Source of the DNA: TMED27 sp037969235
Lineage (GTDB): Bacteria; Pseudomonadota; Alphaproteobacteria; Micavibrionales; Micavibrionaceae
Assembly (NCBI GenBank): GCA_037969235.1
Contig: JBBKXA010000043.1
Coordinates: 1 to 29,908, forward strand
Direction: 5' to 3'
Length of the DNA: 29,908 nucleotides
Positions within the stretch are counted from its first letter, which is position 1. Each line of letters starts with the position of its first letter. Positions 21,216 to 29,315 of this stretch are shown here, in pieces. The notes below the pieces were generated by a model that was not told where the DNA came from, made no database searches, and saw only the letters and a list, made by a program, of their open reading frames with translations. The position numbers and the translations under genes are program-made.

Positions 21216-22313
21216 TTACTGCGTGATTAAGCAACCGCCTGGTTTTTGGGCTTTGATGGCGTCGCAGAGGCGGGTGGCGCTGTCTTTGCTTATAGGGCCA
21301 GCCTGGATGCGGTAGTATGTGCCGCGTTCACCGAGGTCTGCAGTTGTTACGCGGTGGGATAATTCACCGAGTTCGCTGGAGAATGTTTTCTTGAGTTTGC
21401 CCCATTCGCCTTCCGCGCCAGACATGGATTTGACACTGCCAAGTTGGATGTAATAGTTGCCGCTTGTGACGTTGTAATCCGCTTTGGCGTTGCCTGCTGC
21501 TGGTTGAACGCTTGCGACATAGACATCATTTCTCTCAACTACGGGAGGAGTATTTGCGGTGGCTGCGTCTTTTTTATCAAGAACGGATCGCACGAAATCT
21601 AAAGTTTCAGGGTTTTCACCAGCTTTGTAGGCCATAGTCGGGCGTTCGGTTGTGCTTTTTGACGCTGCCGGGCTTTCCGCAGACGCGAGTGTTGTTGTTT
21701 CGGGCTCACGCGGAGTTTCGATCTTTTGCAAAGTGACTGGCTCTGAAGTGGTGGGCACTGTCGCGTTGTCTGTCATGCCAGGATTCATATCGCCATCTGC
21801 AGATACGTTGGCCATCGTGGTGACATCGGCGATAGTGCCTTCGTCATCTACGCTTTGAGAATCGGCGGTTATGCCTTGTTCTTTGGCTTCACGGGCGAAG
21901 GCGGCCAGTTTGTCCATGCCTTCGTCTGGGGCCTCATCTTCGAACAGATTTTCGATTCGCGCCGCTTGGGGGTCGTCATTCATCGCGCTGAAAATTGTCG
22001 TGTCACGATTCGGGATATCTACACCGCCAGCATCGCCGGGGATTTCTTTGTAGGCGAATTGATCGGCGCGCAGTGTTGGGATGTCGGTATTTTCACCATC
22101 GGGATAAGCCGCCATTATGATCATGGCGAATACAACGCCGGAAAGCAAAAGCGCACCCGTTGCGAAAAGCGGGCTGGAGAATTTTTGGCCGATACGCTCG
22201 CCGAAGATACGCGTTGCTATGCCTGCTTTACGCGCAGGCGCATCGTAGCTGTTGAGGCCGTATTGTTGCGGGCGTTGTTGTCCAAATTTTGGGAAATTGC
22301 TGTTCTGGTTCAT
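21216..22313 (-). CDS. SPOR-domain membrane protein
   Basis: Bitopic envelope protein, 365 residues: cytoplasmic N-terminus, one membrane span at about 47-70 (PLFATGALLLSGVVFAMIIMAAYP), a long acidic, Thr/Pro/Glu-rich disordered linker, and a C-terminal SPOR domain (about 284-365; YYIQLGSVKSMSGAEGEW ... YYRIQAGPISKDSATRLCDAIKAQ). SPOR domains bind glycan strands stripped of stem peptides at division sites, as in FtsN. A GAGGAT ribosome site fits the ATG at 22313. It sits between dgt and nagZ; in relatives argS normally lies between dgt and this gene, but only 57 bases remain here. Confidence 0.93.
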   Translation of the reverse strand: MNQNSNFPKFGQQRPQQYGLNSYDAPARKAGIATRIFGERIGQKFSSPLFATGALLLSGVVFAMIIMAAYPDGENTDIPTLRADQFAYKEIPGDAGGVDIPNRDTTIFSAMNDDPQAARIENLFEDEAPDEGMDKLAAFAREAKEQGITADSQSVDDEGTIADVTTMANVSADGDMNPGMTDNATVPTTSEPVTLQKIETPREPETTTLASAESPAASKSTTERPTMAYKAGENPETLDFVRSVLDKKDAATANTPPVVERNDVYVASVQPAAGNAKADYNVTSGNYYIQLGSVKSMSGAEGEWGKLKKTFSSELGELSHRVTTADLGERGTYYRIQAGPISKDSATRLCDAIKAQKPGGCLITQ

Positions 22314-22370
22314 TTGTTTATCCTCATTTTAACGCAGTTGTATGGCGTGATTCTAAAATTTCATCATAGT

Positions 22371-23567
22371 TTATTTTAAATCCCAATAAAGATCAAATAA
22401 ACGCTCATGTTCGCGTATCGCATAGCGATCGGTCATACCGGCGATATAATCGCAGATAATGCGTGCGCGGATTTGTTCGTTCTCCACGCCTCCCGCTTCT
22501 TTCACGCGTTCTTGCCAGTTGTCGGGCAAGATGCGATAGTTTTTCGTAAAGGCTGTGAATAACTCGCTGATGATGCGTTCAACTTTGAGATGGATGCGCT
22601 CAATTGTGTAATGGCGGTACATGCGTTCGAATAAAAAGGCGCGCAGTTCATCGACTTTATCGCGCATATCATCAGAAAAAGCCACCATTTGCCGCCCTGC
22701 CCCGCGCACATCTGCGGCGTTTTGAGGGTTGAGCGTTTTAAGGCGCGCTTTGGTTTCAATCATCACATCTTCAACCATCGCGCCAATCATTTGACGAATG
22801 GTTTCTTGAATGAGATAGCGTTCTTTAAGCTCGCCATATTCATCTTTGACTTTTTCTATGACTTGGGCGAGTAGAGGGATATCGTGAAGATCTTTTAATG
22901 TGAATAAATGCGCGCGCAGGCCGTCTTCAACATCGTGATTGTTATAAGCGATATCATCGGAAAGTGCGGCGACTTGAGCTTCGACGGAAGCGTGTCCATG
23001 GAGTTCGAGATCGATTTGCTCTTGGAGTTCGCGCACAGCAATTTGTGGGTTTGAGACTGGGCCGTTATGCTTGACCACGCCTTCGAGTGTTTCCCATGTG
23101 AGGTTAAGGCCATTCCAGCGCGGGTATTTGCGCTCCAACGTTGTGAGAACGCGCAGGGATTGGTCATTGTGTTCGAAGCCGCCGTATGGCTCCATACATT
23201 TGGAGAGGTAGTCCTCACCGATATGTGCGAACGGGGTGTGTCCGAGATCATGCGCTAGGGCGATGGCTTCGGCGAGGTCTTCGTTGACCATGAGGGAGCG
23301 TGCGAGGGAGCGCGTGACTTGCGCGACTTCGAGGGTGTGGGTTAGGCGCGTGCGGAAATGGTCGCCTTCATCATAGACAAAGACTTGAGTTTTGTATTTG
23401 AGTCGGCGAAATGCGCTGGCGTGGATGATGCGGTCATGATCGCGTTGGAAGGCGGTGCGGTGGGCGCTGTGTTGTTCTTCGTACACTCTGCCACGTGATT
23501 CTTCGGGGACACATGCATAGACCGCGAGAGGCATGGCGCAATAATTATAGGATAGTTCGCTGCTCAT
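22371..23567 (-). CDS. dgt: Deoxyguanosinetriphosphate triphosphohydrolase-like protein
   Basis: HD-domain dNTP triphosphohydrolase (dGTPase-like), which trims the dNTP pool. 398 residues. Metal ligands: His77 (RTRLTHTLEV), His106-Asp107 (ALAHDLGHTPF), and a downstream Asp in SDDIAYNNHD. The N-terminal HRTAFQRDHDRIIHASAFRRLKYKTQVF and FEHNDQSLR are typical of the alphaproteobacterial subfamily. It opens the minus-strand operon and is divergent from erpA with a 49-base gap. The ribosome site (GAAAGA) is weak. Confidence 0.95.
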   Translation of the reverse strand: MSSELSYNYCAMPLAVYACVPEESRGRVYEEQHSAHRTAFQRDHDRIIHASAFRRLKYKTQVFVYDEGDHFRTRLTHTLEVAQVTRSLARSLMVNEDLAEAIALAHDLGHTPFAHIGEDYLSKCMEPYGGFEHNDQSLRVLTTLERKYPRWNGLNLTWETLEGVVKHNGPVSNPQIAVRELQEQIDLELHGHASVEAQVAALSDDIAYNNHDVEDGLRAHLFTLKDLHDIPLLAQVIEKVKDEYGELKERYLIQETIRQMIGAMVEDVMIETKARLKTLNPQNAADVRGAGRQMVAFSDDMRDKVDELRAFLFERMYRHYTIERIHLKVERIISELFTAFTKNYRILPDNWQERVKEAGGVENEQIRARIICDYIAGMTDRYAIREHERLFDLYWDLK

Positions 23568-23581
23568 ATCGTTCTTTCATC

Positions 23582-23611
23582 TTGCTCAAATTGTAAACCA
23601 TACTATATAAT
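23582..23611 (+). promoter_or_regulatory. erpA promoter reaching the start codon
   Basis: TTGCTC (23582-23587), an 18-base spacer and an exact TATAAT (23606-23611) lie just before the erpA ATG at 23617. Transcription would start at about 23617-23619, at or within a base or two of the ATG. Confidence 0.45.
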
Positions 23612-23616
23612 AAGAT

Positions 23617-23934
23617 ATGAGCTTAAACATTGACGATAGCGCCGTAAAGCGGATTGATGAATTACGGGAAAAACAGGGGAATGACGCGCTTATGTTGCGT
23701 ATTACCGTTGAGGGCGGCGGCTGTTCGGGTTTTCAGTATAAAATGGGCATGGATGATGCGGTTAAGGATGATGATCAGGTGTTTGCCGAGCATGTGGTGA
23801 CCGATATCATGACGATGGCTTTTTTGAAGGGATCAACCATTAAGTTTAAGGACGAGATGGTTGGATCGGCGTTTATTATAGACAACCCGAATGCCAAGGC
23901 CAGTTGCGGTTGTGGCGAAAGTTTTGCGACTTAA
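23617..23934 (+). CDS. erpA: A-type iron-sulfur carrier (ErpA/IscA/HesB family)
   Basis: 105-residue A-type carrier that passes Fe-S clusters to apo-enzymes. The three cluster-ligand cysteines are Cys36 (GGGCSGFQYKMGM), Cys97 and Cys99 (KASCGCGESFAT). In alphaproteobacteria a copy next to dgt is usually called erpA. No ribosome site precedes the ATG, and a TATAAT box ends 5 bases before it, so the transcript may be leaderless. It is convergent with the next, unknown gene, with only 14 bases between stops. Confidence 0.93.
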   Translation: MSLNIDDSAVKRIDELREKQGNDALMLRITVEGGGCSGFQYKMGMDDAVKDDDQVFAEHVVTDIMTMAFLKGSTIKFKDEMVGSAFIIDNPNAKASCGCGESFAT

Positions 23935-23948
23935 GCTAGCGTTTAGAT

Positions 23949-24950
23949 TTATGGGATTTGTGGTGGCTCCTGTTGGTCGGGTTTTGAGAACCCTTTGCTA
24001 TCGTAATATTTTTTATTTGTTAGAAAAATCCTGTTACTAACCTCTTGATAATTATTTATAATGGCCGTTCTATCTAAAGACAGAGTAGAAGTAACTGTTG
24101 TTAATACATCATAAACTTCATCTAACAAATTTTTATAAAATCGCCCTTCAGGAAATAATATTTTAGAATCAACATCTTGATAGTTATGGCGTTTTCCAAA
24201 GCATGTTAGACTTGCAGCCGTAGTGATGAATTTATTCAAATCTTGTTCGTTTATATTTTTTGCCATGCAGATATGTTTAAAACCATTTAAAAAATTCTTT
24301 GACAGCGTGCGAAACATATCAATATCGGCGCCATTGACCATTTGTTTTCCGCTTTTTGATTGCGCCATTACAAGTTGATCGGCGAGCATTTCGAAGCGTT
24401 GCTCAATGGTAAGCATCGGCGCTTTGTAGCCAGCATTTTTGTTAAATGGCAACAATCGTTTTCCCTGCTCTATCGACTGTTGCTCCGCGACCAAGGCTGG
24501 ATGATTGTTTTCGTGGGCATTTTTGTAATCGCTATGATCTGTATCCATTAAGTAAGCGGTTGCGCTGCCAATTTCGCTCATCATTTCCGAGGCGATTTCA
24601 GGCCTGCAGTGCTCTATATACTCGCGAATAATTTTTCCTGTGACATTAGGAAAGTCTGTAACGGTTGTGTTTGGGGCATGTTTGGCTGATAAAAATGTTT
24701 TAAAAGCGAGATTAATCATTTGAGCCGCGCTTTGAGCGGCATGACCGGGATTTACGGTTTCCATTGCAACGCGAAGATTTTGCGCATATAGCATGAAATT
24801 ATCAGCGTATTGTGGATCGAAATGGCGCATATTTCGCGCGCATTCTCCAAATTTTGCATTAATCACGTCATGAAAATTTTTATTTTCATCGGTTGGGGAT
24901 TGGTCCGCCATGTTTTGCCCTGTCTGTTTTTTTTTGCCTGTATTTGGCAT
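23949..24950 (-). CDS. Unknown helical protein (333 aa), possible paralog of the next gene
   Basis: Not recognised. No signal peptide or membrane span; Asn/Lys/Gln-rich and helical. The architecture parallels the upstream gene (25009-26004): a helix pair MINLAFKTFLSAKH...FPNVTGKIIREYIEH against MIHIARDTVINN...PDKYANLVKQTIQSVIKH, then a central NFLNGFKHICMAKNINEQDLNKFI against NFYREYLGLMYEPSKEDIYCRFI. Similarity is low but ordered. The start may be 24950 or Met14 at 24911 (MADQSPTDEN), which has a weak CAGGG upstream. Base composition is more AT-rich than the erpA/xthA neighbours. Confidence 0.82.
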   Translation of the reverse strand: MPNTGKKKQTGQNMADQSPTDENKNFHDVINAKFGECARNMRHFDPQYADNFMLYAQNLRVAMETVNPGHAAQSAAQMINLAFKTFLSAKHAPNTTVTDFPNVTGKIIREYIEHCRPEIASEMMSEIGSATAYLMDTDHSDYKNAHENNHPALVAEQQSIEQGKRLLPFNKNAGYKAPMLTIEQRFEMLADQLVMAQSKSGKQMVNGADIDMFRTLSKNFLNGFKHICMAKNINEQDLNKFITTAASLTCFGKRHNYQDVDSKILFPEGRFYKNLLDEVYDVLTTVTSTLSLDRTAIINNYQEVSNRIFLTNKKYYDSKGFSKPDQQEPPQIP

Positions 24951-25008
24951 TTATATTAAGGCTTAGCAGAGTTTTTAAATTCCATCAAGAAAGATACGCT
25001 GACATGGT

Positions 25009-26004
25009 TTATAGATTGGCTTCGGGATTGTCGGGTGGGCTGGGGAGTTGAGCGATGGTACCCTGACTTCTTTTGAACCTAAATTGTATAGACGGGGCAA
25101 TATTATTAACGCGGCTTTCAATATCTTGTAAAATTTGTTCTTCGTTAAAATTACAGTGCAGTTTGAGCATAGCTACACAATCTTTAACGCCTTTTTGTGC
25201 CATATTTAATGCGTTAATACCTTCACCATTTTGTTTTCGTATTTCACGCATGGCATCAGCGGCTATAAGCGAGCGTGCAGCGCCTTCAATAAAACGGCAA
25301 TATATATCTTCCTTGGATGGTTCATACATAAGCCCTAAATATTCTCTGTAGAAATTCTGCGCATAGGTATCCCATTCATCCATGTGGCTTATTAAAGTTT
25401 GCCCTCTGGAAAAAACGCGGTGATCTTCAATGATTTGTGCCAGAGGGTTTTCTGGCTGTAAGCTATGGACCGCGTTCTGTGAAGCTATGGTTTCCCAATC
25501 GGGATATTTAATTTGGGGGGTGGCCTCAATAACACGCCTTACCGATGGTTGTTCTGTTTTCATTCTTTCCAAGAATGTGGGCTGATCGGACGTGGGTGTT
25601 AGTTGTGTGCTTTTTTCGATCATACGCGTGGTGATAGCGGCGGCGATGTCGTTCATTGCTTTTTCGCTATCTAAAGTCACTTTCGTATTTGAATGTTTAA
25701 TTACAGATTGTATGGTTTGCTTAACTAGATTAGCATATTTATCAGGCGTTTCTAATATGATGTTGGGGTTGTTAATTACAGTATCACGCGCGATATGGAT
25801 CATATTGGCGGATGCGTCGAGCAAATTTTTATAAGCCTCTTCATTATTTTCAGTGCTTTGGCTCAGCATGCCCATAGCTTTTTCAAAATCGAATACATAC
25901 CCAGCAAATTCTATTCCTGCTTTATGATTGATGTATTTTATTCCTATAATCAAATTGTCCATTTCAGGAATGATATATGATTTAGAATTTTCCTGCTCAC
26001 TCAC
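25009..26004 (-). CDS. Unknown helical protein (331 aa), possible paralog of the previous gene
   Basis: Not recognised. It starts with GTG at 26004, backed by GGAGA 7 bases upstream. A soluble helical protein with a Pro/Asn-rich C-terminal tail (AQLPSPPDNPEANL). Shared layout with 23949-24950 suggests an old duplication. The neighbouring genes on both sides are also unknown, minus-strand and AT-rich, making a block 23949-26797 inserted between erpA and xthA, which are closer in many alphaproteobacteria. Nothing identifies a catalytic site. Confidence 0.82.
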   Translation of the reverse strand: MSEQENSKSYIIPEMDNLIIGIKYINHKAGIEFAGYVFDFEKAMGMLSQSTENNEEAYKNLLDASANMIHIARDTVINNPNIILETPDKYANLVKQTIQSVIKHSNTKVTLDSEKAMNDIAAAITTRMIEKSTQLTPTSDQPTFLERMKTEQPSVRRVIEATPQIKYPDWETIASQNAVHSLQPENPLAQIIEDHRVFSRGQTLISHMDEWDTYAQNFYREYLGLMYEPSKEDIYCRFIEGAARSLIAADAMREIRKQNGEGINALNMAQKGVKDCVAMLKLHCNFNEEQILQDIESRVNNIAPSIQFRFKRSQGTIAQLPSPPDNPEANL

Positions 26005-26086
26005 CGCTTATCTCCATGTTGCTTTAATTATTGTCATAGCACAGGGGTTTGGCGATTACAAAGAAAAAGGTTTATAGATGCGCGTT

Positions 26087-26797
26087 TTAATCGCCGAAGG
26101 GAAACATTCTATCGTCAAATGGAATTGCACGCGAGGTCCCTTGGCCATAGCTTGGCTGTAATCGAATATCACTTCTTCTTTTTGGCTCACCGCCTCGGTT
26201 AGAAGGTGAATCCTTGCAATAACGATTATATGGATCAAGCCCATTAATTCGTTCGTAAAATTCTAAAATTTCACGCCCCGCATTCCCAAAAACTATAGAT
26301 GTATTTCTTTTAGCCTCTAGCCGCTCATGTGTAAGGGAAAAACTTTCCATCGCACTGGATAGCGGTAATGTTGCAACTCTTTTCGCGTCGTTCGAATAAT
26401 TTGGATCAACAATATTTAAACCGTAATCAACCAGCGTTTCATGATTGGCTAATGATTTGTCTGTTAATTTATGACGACCAAGAATTTCAATGGCATATTT
26501 TAAAATTGAACGAGATACAGCCTCCGTACCATTTATTTTTATTCCACGCTCATCCGCCTTCTCTTTAACTATTGCCAGGAATAACATTCTTGCATATCGA
26601 TCCACCCAATTAGAATTCAAGCGGTTTTGCTTTATATTCTCAGGACTATTGGCATGGACAGCCATCACGAAATCAGAAAGCGTTACGCGCTTATCATCGG
26701 CTATCATGAGTTTTTGACGCTCTATTTGCTGTTTAATTGTTTTGCATTGCGCATCATACTTCGCAACACGATCAAACATTTTGTTAATAAATCCCAT
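26087..26797 (-). CDS. Unknown protein (236 aa)
   Basis: Not recognised. The start at 26797 (MGFINKMFDRVAKYDAQ) is chosen because the longer in-frame reading to 27082 lies antisense to xthA and is Pro-rich non-coding in character. The N-terminal 50 residues form a basic helix (KTIKQQIERQKLMIADDKRV), followed by a helical core (WVDRYARMLFLAIVKEKADERG) and an Arg/Pro-rich polar tail. No signal peptide. Divergent from xthA with an 83-base gap that must contain both promoters. Only a weak ribosome site (AGAG) is present. Confidence 0.75.
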   Translation of the reverse strand: MGFINKMFDRVAKYDAQCKTIKQQIERQKLMIADDKRVTLSDFVMAVHANSPENIKQNRLNSNWVDRYARMLFLAIVKEKADERGIKINGTEAVSRSILKYAIEILGRHKLTDKSLANHETLVDYGLNIVDPNYSNDAKRVATLPLSSAMESFSLTHERLEAKRNTSIVFGNAGREILEFYERINGLDPYNRYCKDSPSNRGGEPKRRSDIRLQPSYGQGTSRAIPFDDRMFPFGD

Positions 26798-26880
26798 GTT
26801 ATGCACTCTATACAAAGCTATATTAATATGCAAACAAAAAGATTGTTTATTCCCCTGCCCTGCTGCGCCATACTGCGGGG

Positions 26881-27645
26881 ATGAAAATTGTATCTTGGAA
26901 TATAAATTCTTTGAAGGCGCGACGGGGGCATGTTGAACAATATTTAAAGGACGCCGCGCCAGATGTGTTGATGGTGCAGGAGTTAAAAGGCGAATTATTT
27001 GCGCATGAGGAGTTTGAGGCGTTGGGTTGGCACACGGCGGCGGTGACGCAAAAGGCGTATAATGGTGTCGCTGTTTTTTCAAATACGCCGATTGAGGTGT
27101 TACAGACTTCGTTGCCCGGCGATGATGAAGATACGCAAGCGCGGTATCTTGAATTTGAAACCAATGGGGTGCGGTTAATTGACATCTATTTGCCGAATGG
27201 AAACCCTGTGGATACGGAGAAATACACCTATAAGCTGGCGTGGATGGCGCGACTATTTATGCGTCTTAAAGCATTGCGTGATGCAGATATAGCCTTCGCG
27301 ATTGGTGGGGATTTTAATGTGATTCCCGAAGATCGCGATTGTTATGATCCCAATGTTTGGCGCGATGATGCGCTGTTTTTGCCGCAAACGCGTGCGGCGT
27401 TTCGCAAATTGATCAATCTTGGGCTGTATGAAGCCTTTCGCAGTTTGGATAATCGCGCGGGGCAATATACGTTTTGGGATTATCAAGCGGGGCGATGGCC
27501 GAAAGATGAAGGGATTCGCATTGATCATTTTTTGCTTTCGCCCGAAATCGCTGACAAATTGATTTCTTGCCGCATTGATAAAACGCCGCGCGGGTGGGAA
27601 AAACCTTCGGATCATACACCGATTATGATTGAGATTGCGGTGTGA
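26881..27645 (+). CDS. xthA: Exodeoxyribonuclease III
   Basis: AP endonuclease/3'-5' exonuclease of base-excision repair, 254 residues, cytoplasmic. Endonuclease/exonuclease/phosphatase fold with Asn8 (SWNINSLKAR), metal-binding Glu34 (MVQELKG), Tyr103 (DIYLPNG), Asp144/Asn146 (GGDFNVIPEDRDCYDP), IRIDHFLLS, and the catalytic Asp244-His245 (KPSDHTPI). All key residues are intact. The stop overlaps the next gene's GTG start by 4 bases. Confidence 0.96.
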   Translation: MKIVSWNINSLKARRGHVEQYLKDAAPDVLMVQELKGELFAHEEFEALGWHTAAVTQKAYNGVAVFSNTPIEVLQTSLPGDDEDTQARYLEFETNGVRLIDIYLPNGNPVDTEKYTYKLAWMARLFMRLKALRDADIAFAIGGDFNVIPEDRDCYDPNVWRDDALFLPQTRAAFRKLINLGLYEAFRSLDNRAGQYTFWDYQAGRWPKDEGIRIDHFLLSPEIADKLISCRIDKTPRGWEKPSDHTPIMIEIAV

Positions 27646-28250
27646 AGGCAAAAATCTGGCTGGTTATAATTTTATGTTTAACTGGGGGGTGCGTGAGGTC
27701 TTCGCCAGATGCGCATCTGGATTATTTACATTCTAAAGGCATCGCTCCACCGCAAGTGCAGGGATTTTCGCATTGTCATGGGTATGGATGCATAGAAATG
27801 CGCGTGGTGAAGATGGACAAAGCGCATTGGAAAGCGATTAAAAAGGTTTTCACCCCTGCCCCGCGCGATGCTCAAGCGGAACGCAGCGCAATTGCCAAGG
27901 CGGTTGGGGCATTTGAAGTTATCGCTGGGGCACAAACGGGTACCTCAAATGATATTGGCGGGACATTTTATAAATTTGGCCCCGGTCAACTTGATTGTGT
28001 CGATGAGAGTATTAACACCACTATTTATCTGAACATGTTAGAGCAAAGTGCCTTGATGCGTTTTCATCATGTGCTTTCACCCACGGCGCGTCTGCCGATT
28101 ATACATGCAGGGCGCTGGCCGCATCAGAGCGCGGTTATTGAGGATATAGAGAGCGGCGAGCGATTTGTTGTGGATTCATGGTTTCATGATAATGGGGTGG
28201 TTGCGGAGATAGTATCTATAAAAGAATGGAAAGACGGATGGAAACCCTAG
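27642..28250 (+). CDS. Lipoprotein with possible Cys-His-Asp triad (202 aa)
   Basis: The GTG at 27642 overlaps the xthA stop (GTGA), so translation is coupled. Residues 1-16 form a lipoprotein signal (KIWLVIILCLTGG) with Cys17 as the lipidated residue. The mature part has a Cys pair (SHCHGYGC, 45/50) and then DCVDES (Cys119), WPHQSAVIEDIESGERFVVDSWF (His161, Asp178). The spacing Cys-His-Asp and the sequence 'H-x-A-V-I-x-D...(F/V)VVD' resemble transglutaminase-like cysteine peptidases, but this is by eye and unproven. Small conserved lipoproteins are sometimes found after xthA in alphaproteobacteria. Likely periplasmic face of a membrane. Confidence 0.83.
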   Translation: MKAKIWLVIILCLTGGCVRSSPDAHLDYLHSKGIAPPQVQGFSHCHGYGCIEMRVVKMDKAHWKAIKKVFTPAPRDAQAERSAIAKAVGAFEVIAGAQTGTSNDIGGTFYKFGPGQLDCVDESINTTIYLNMLEQSALMRFHHVLSPTARLPIIHAGRWPHQSAVIEDIESGERFVVDSWFHDNGVVAEIVSIKEWKDGWKP

Positions 28251-28269
28251 CGTTGTTGTGATACGATTC

Positions 28270-28297
28270 TTGCAATTATTTTTTCTTGTCCTAATTT
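28270..28297 (+). promoter_or_regulatory. Possible promoter of the 308-aa lipoprotein gene
   Basis: TTGCAA (28270-28275), a 16-base T-rich spacer and TAATTT (28292-28297). It would start transcription about 15 bases before the GGGGA ribosome site of the ATG at 28319. Confidence 0.35.
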
Positions 28298-28318
28298 TTA
28301 TCAATCGGGGAATATTTA

Positions 28319-29245
28319 ATGAAATCATATCTGAAATTTGCGGTGTTAGCGTTAGGCGCATCTGGTGTATTGGGATTGGGCGCATGTGCTGTCGATGATA
28401 TCATGCGTGATGAAGTTTCAATGCGCATCGCCAGCCCCGCGTGGATGGTTAAACGTCCCGTTGATGCGGGCGGTCATAATTTAATCGCTTTTGAACGCAT
28501 GCATGAGCGTGCGCAATCTGCAACGGTTTATGTTGAAGGCGATGGCGAGGCAGTGATTGTAACGCCTGATCCTACAAAGCCTGATGATCCTTATGGGCAT
28601 GTGAATTTTAATGCTACGCCGCGCAATCCTGTGGGGTTGCATTTGGCCTCTAAGGATAAGGCTGAAAATTTGGCATATATTGGTCGTCCGTGCCAATTTT
28701 CAACGCTGATTAATGATTCCAATTGCGCATCACATTGGCAAGCCAGCACATCTGGACGCTACAGCCCGTCTACGATTGCGGCATATAGCACATTTTTGGA
28801 TGGTGTGAAGGCGCGTTATGGTGTGACGACATTTGATATTGTTGGCTTTGGCGGCGGCGCGACGATTGCGGCGTTGATGGCGGCGGAGCGTTCGGATGTT
28901 TTAACATTGCGCACGGTTGCGGGGAAATTTGACATGACAGCGCTCGATCCGTCTGTGTCGAAATTGCGCGATATTCCGCAACATCACTTTATAGGTGGGC
29001 AAGATGTGGTTGCACCTCCTGCTGAGCTGGAGCGTTATCTTCAAGCGATTGGTGATAGTGCGTGTGTAGATTATACCTTTATTCAAGAAGCGAGCCATGA
29101 GCAGGGCTGGGTTGAAAAATGGCCAGAATTGTTAAAAACAGGCATGCCACAATGTTATGTAGCGCCAGAGCCAGCCTTTGTTCCGATAGAGCGCCCCGAG
29201 CCGATATACTACCCACGCATGGGCGGTAAAGGCGGAATGAAGTAG
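28319..29245 (+). CDS. Alpha/beta-hydrolase-fold lipoprotein lacking the nucleophile Ser
   Basis: 308 residues. The lipoprotein signal has a good lipobox LGAC (Cys23). The body has the outline of an alpha/beta hydrolase: nucleophile-elbow region DIVGFGGGATIAALMAA, the acid-loop HHFIGGQDVVAP (Asp229) and EASHEQGW (His260). In relatives the elbow is G-x-S-x-G; here it reads Gly176-Phe-Gly178-Gly-Gly, with GGC where a Ser codon would be. The enzyme is therefore probably inactive, or uses another residue. A Pro-rich tail (EPAFVPIERPEPIYYPRM) follows. GGGGA lies 8-9 bases before the ATG. Followed by a strong terminator. Substrate unknown. Confidence 0.87.
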   Translation: MKSYLKFAVLALGASGVLGLGACAVDDIMRDEVSMRIASPAWMVKRPVDAGGHNLIAFERMHERAQSATVYVEGDGEAVIVTPDPTKPDDPYGHVNFNATPRNPVGLHLASKDKAENLAYIGRPCQFSTLINDSNCASHWQASTSGRYSPSTIAAYSTFLDGVKARYGVTTFDIVGFGGGATIAALMAAERSDVLTLRTVAGKFDMTALDPSVSKLRDIPQHHFIGGQDVVAPPAELERYLQAIGDSACVDYTFIQEASHEQGWVEKWPELLKTGMPQCYVAPEPAFVPIERPEPIYYPRMGGKGGMK

Positions 29246-29267
29246 AGGGCTGTATATTTTTAGATAT

Positions 29268-29303
29268 AAAAAAGCCCAGATCCAAATGATTGCAGGCTTT
29301 TTT
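29268..29303. terminator. Bidirectional intrinsic terminator
   Basis: aaaaaagcc and ggctttttt are perfect complements around an 18-base centre, giving a hairpin with a T-run on either strand. It lies between two convergent stop codons (29245 and 29316), as a two-way terminator should. Confidence 0.85.
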
Positions 29304-29315
29304 AATTGAAACGTT

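Noticed and set aside
21855..22379. Plus-strand frame of 174 codons antisense to the SPOR gene
   Set aside because: Shadow; the minus-strand gene has a membrane span, SPOR domain and ribosome site.
26798..27082. N-terminal extension of the 236-aa gene antisense to xthA
   Set aside because: Pro/His-rich, overlaps certain xthA codons; ATG at 26797 is sensible.
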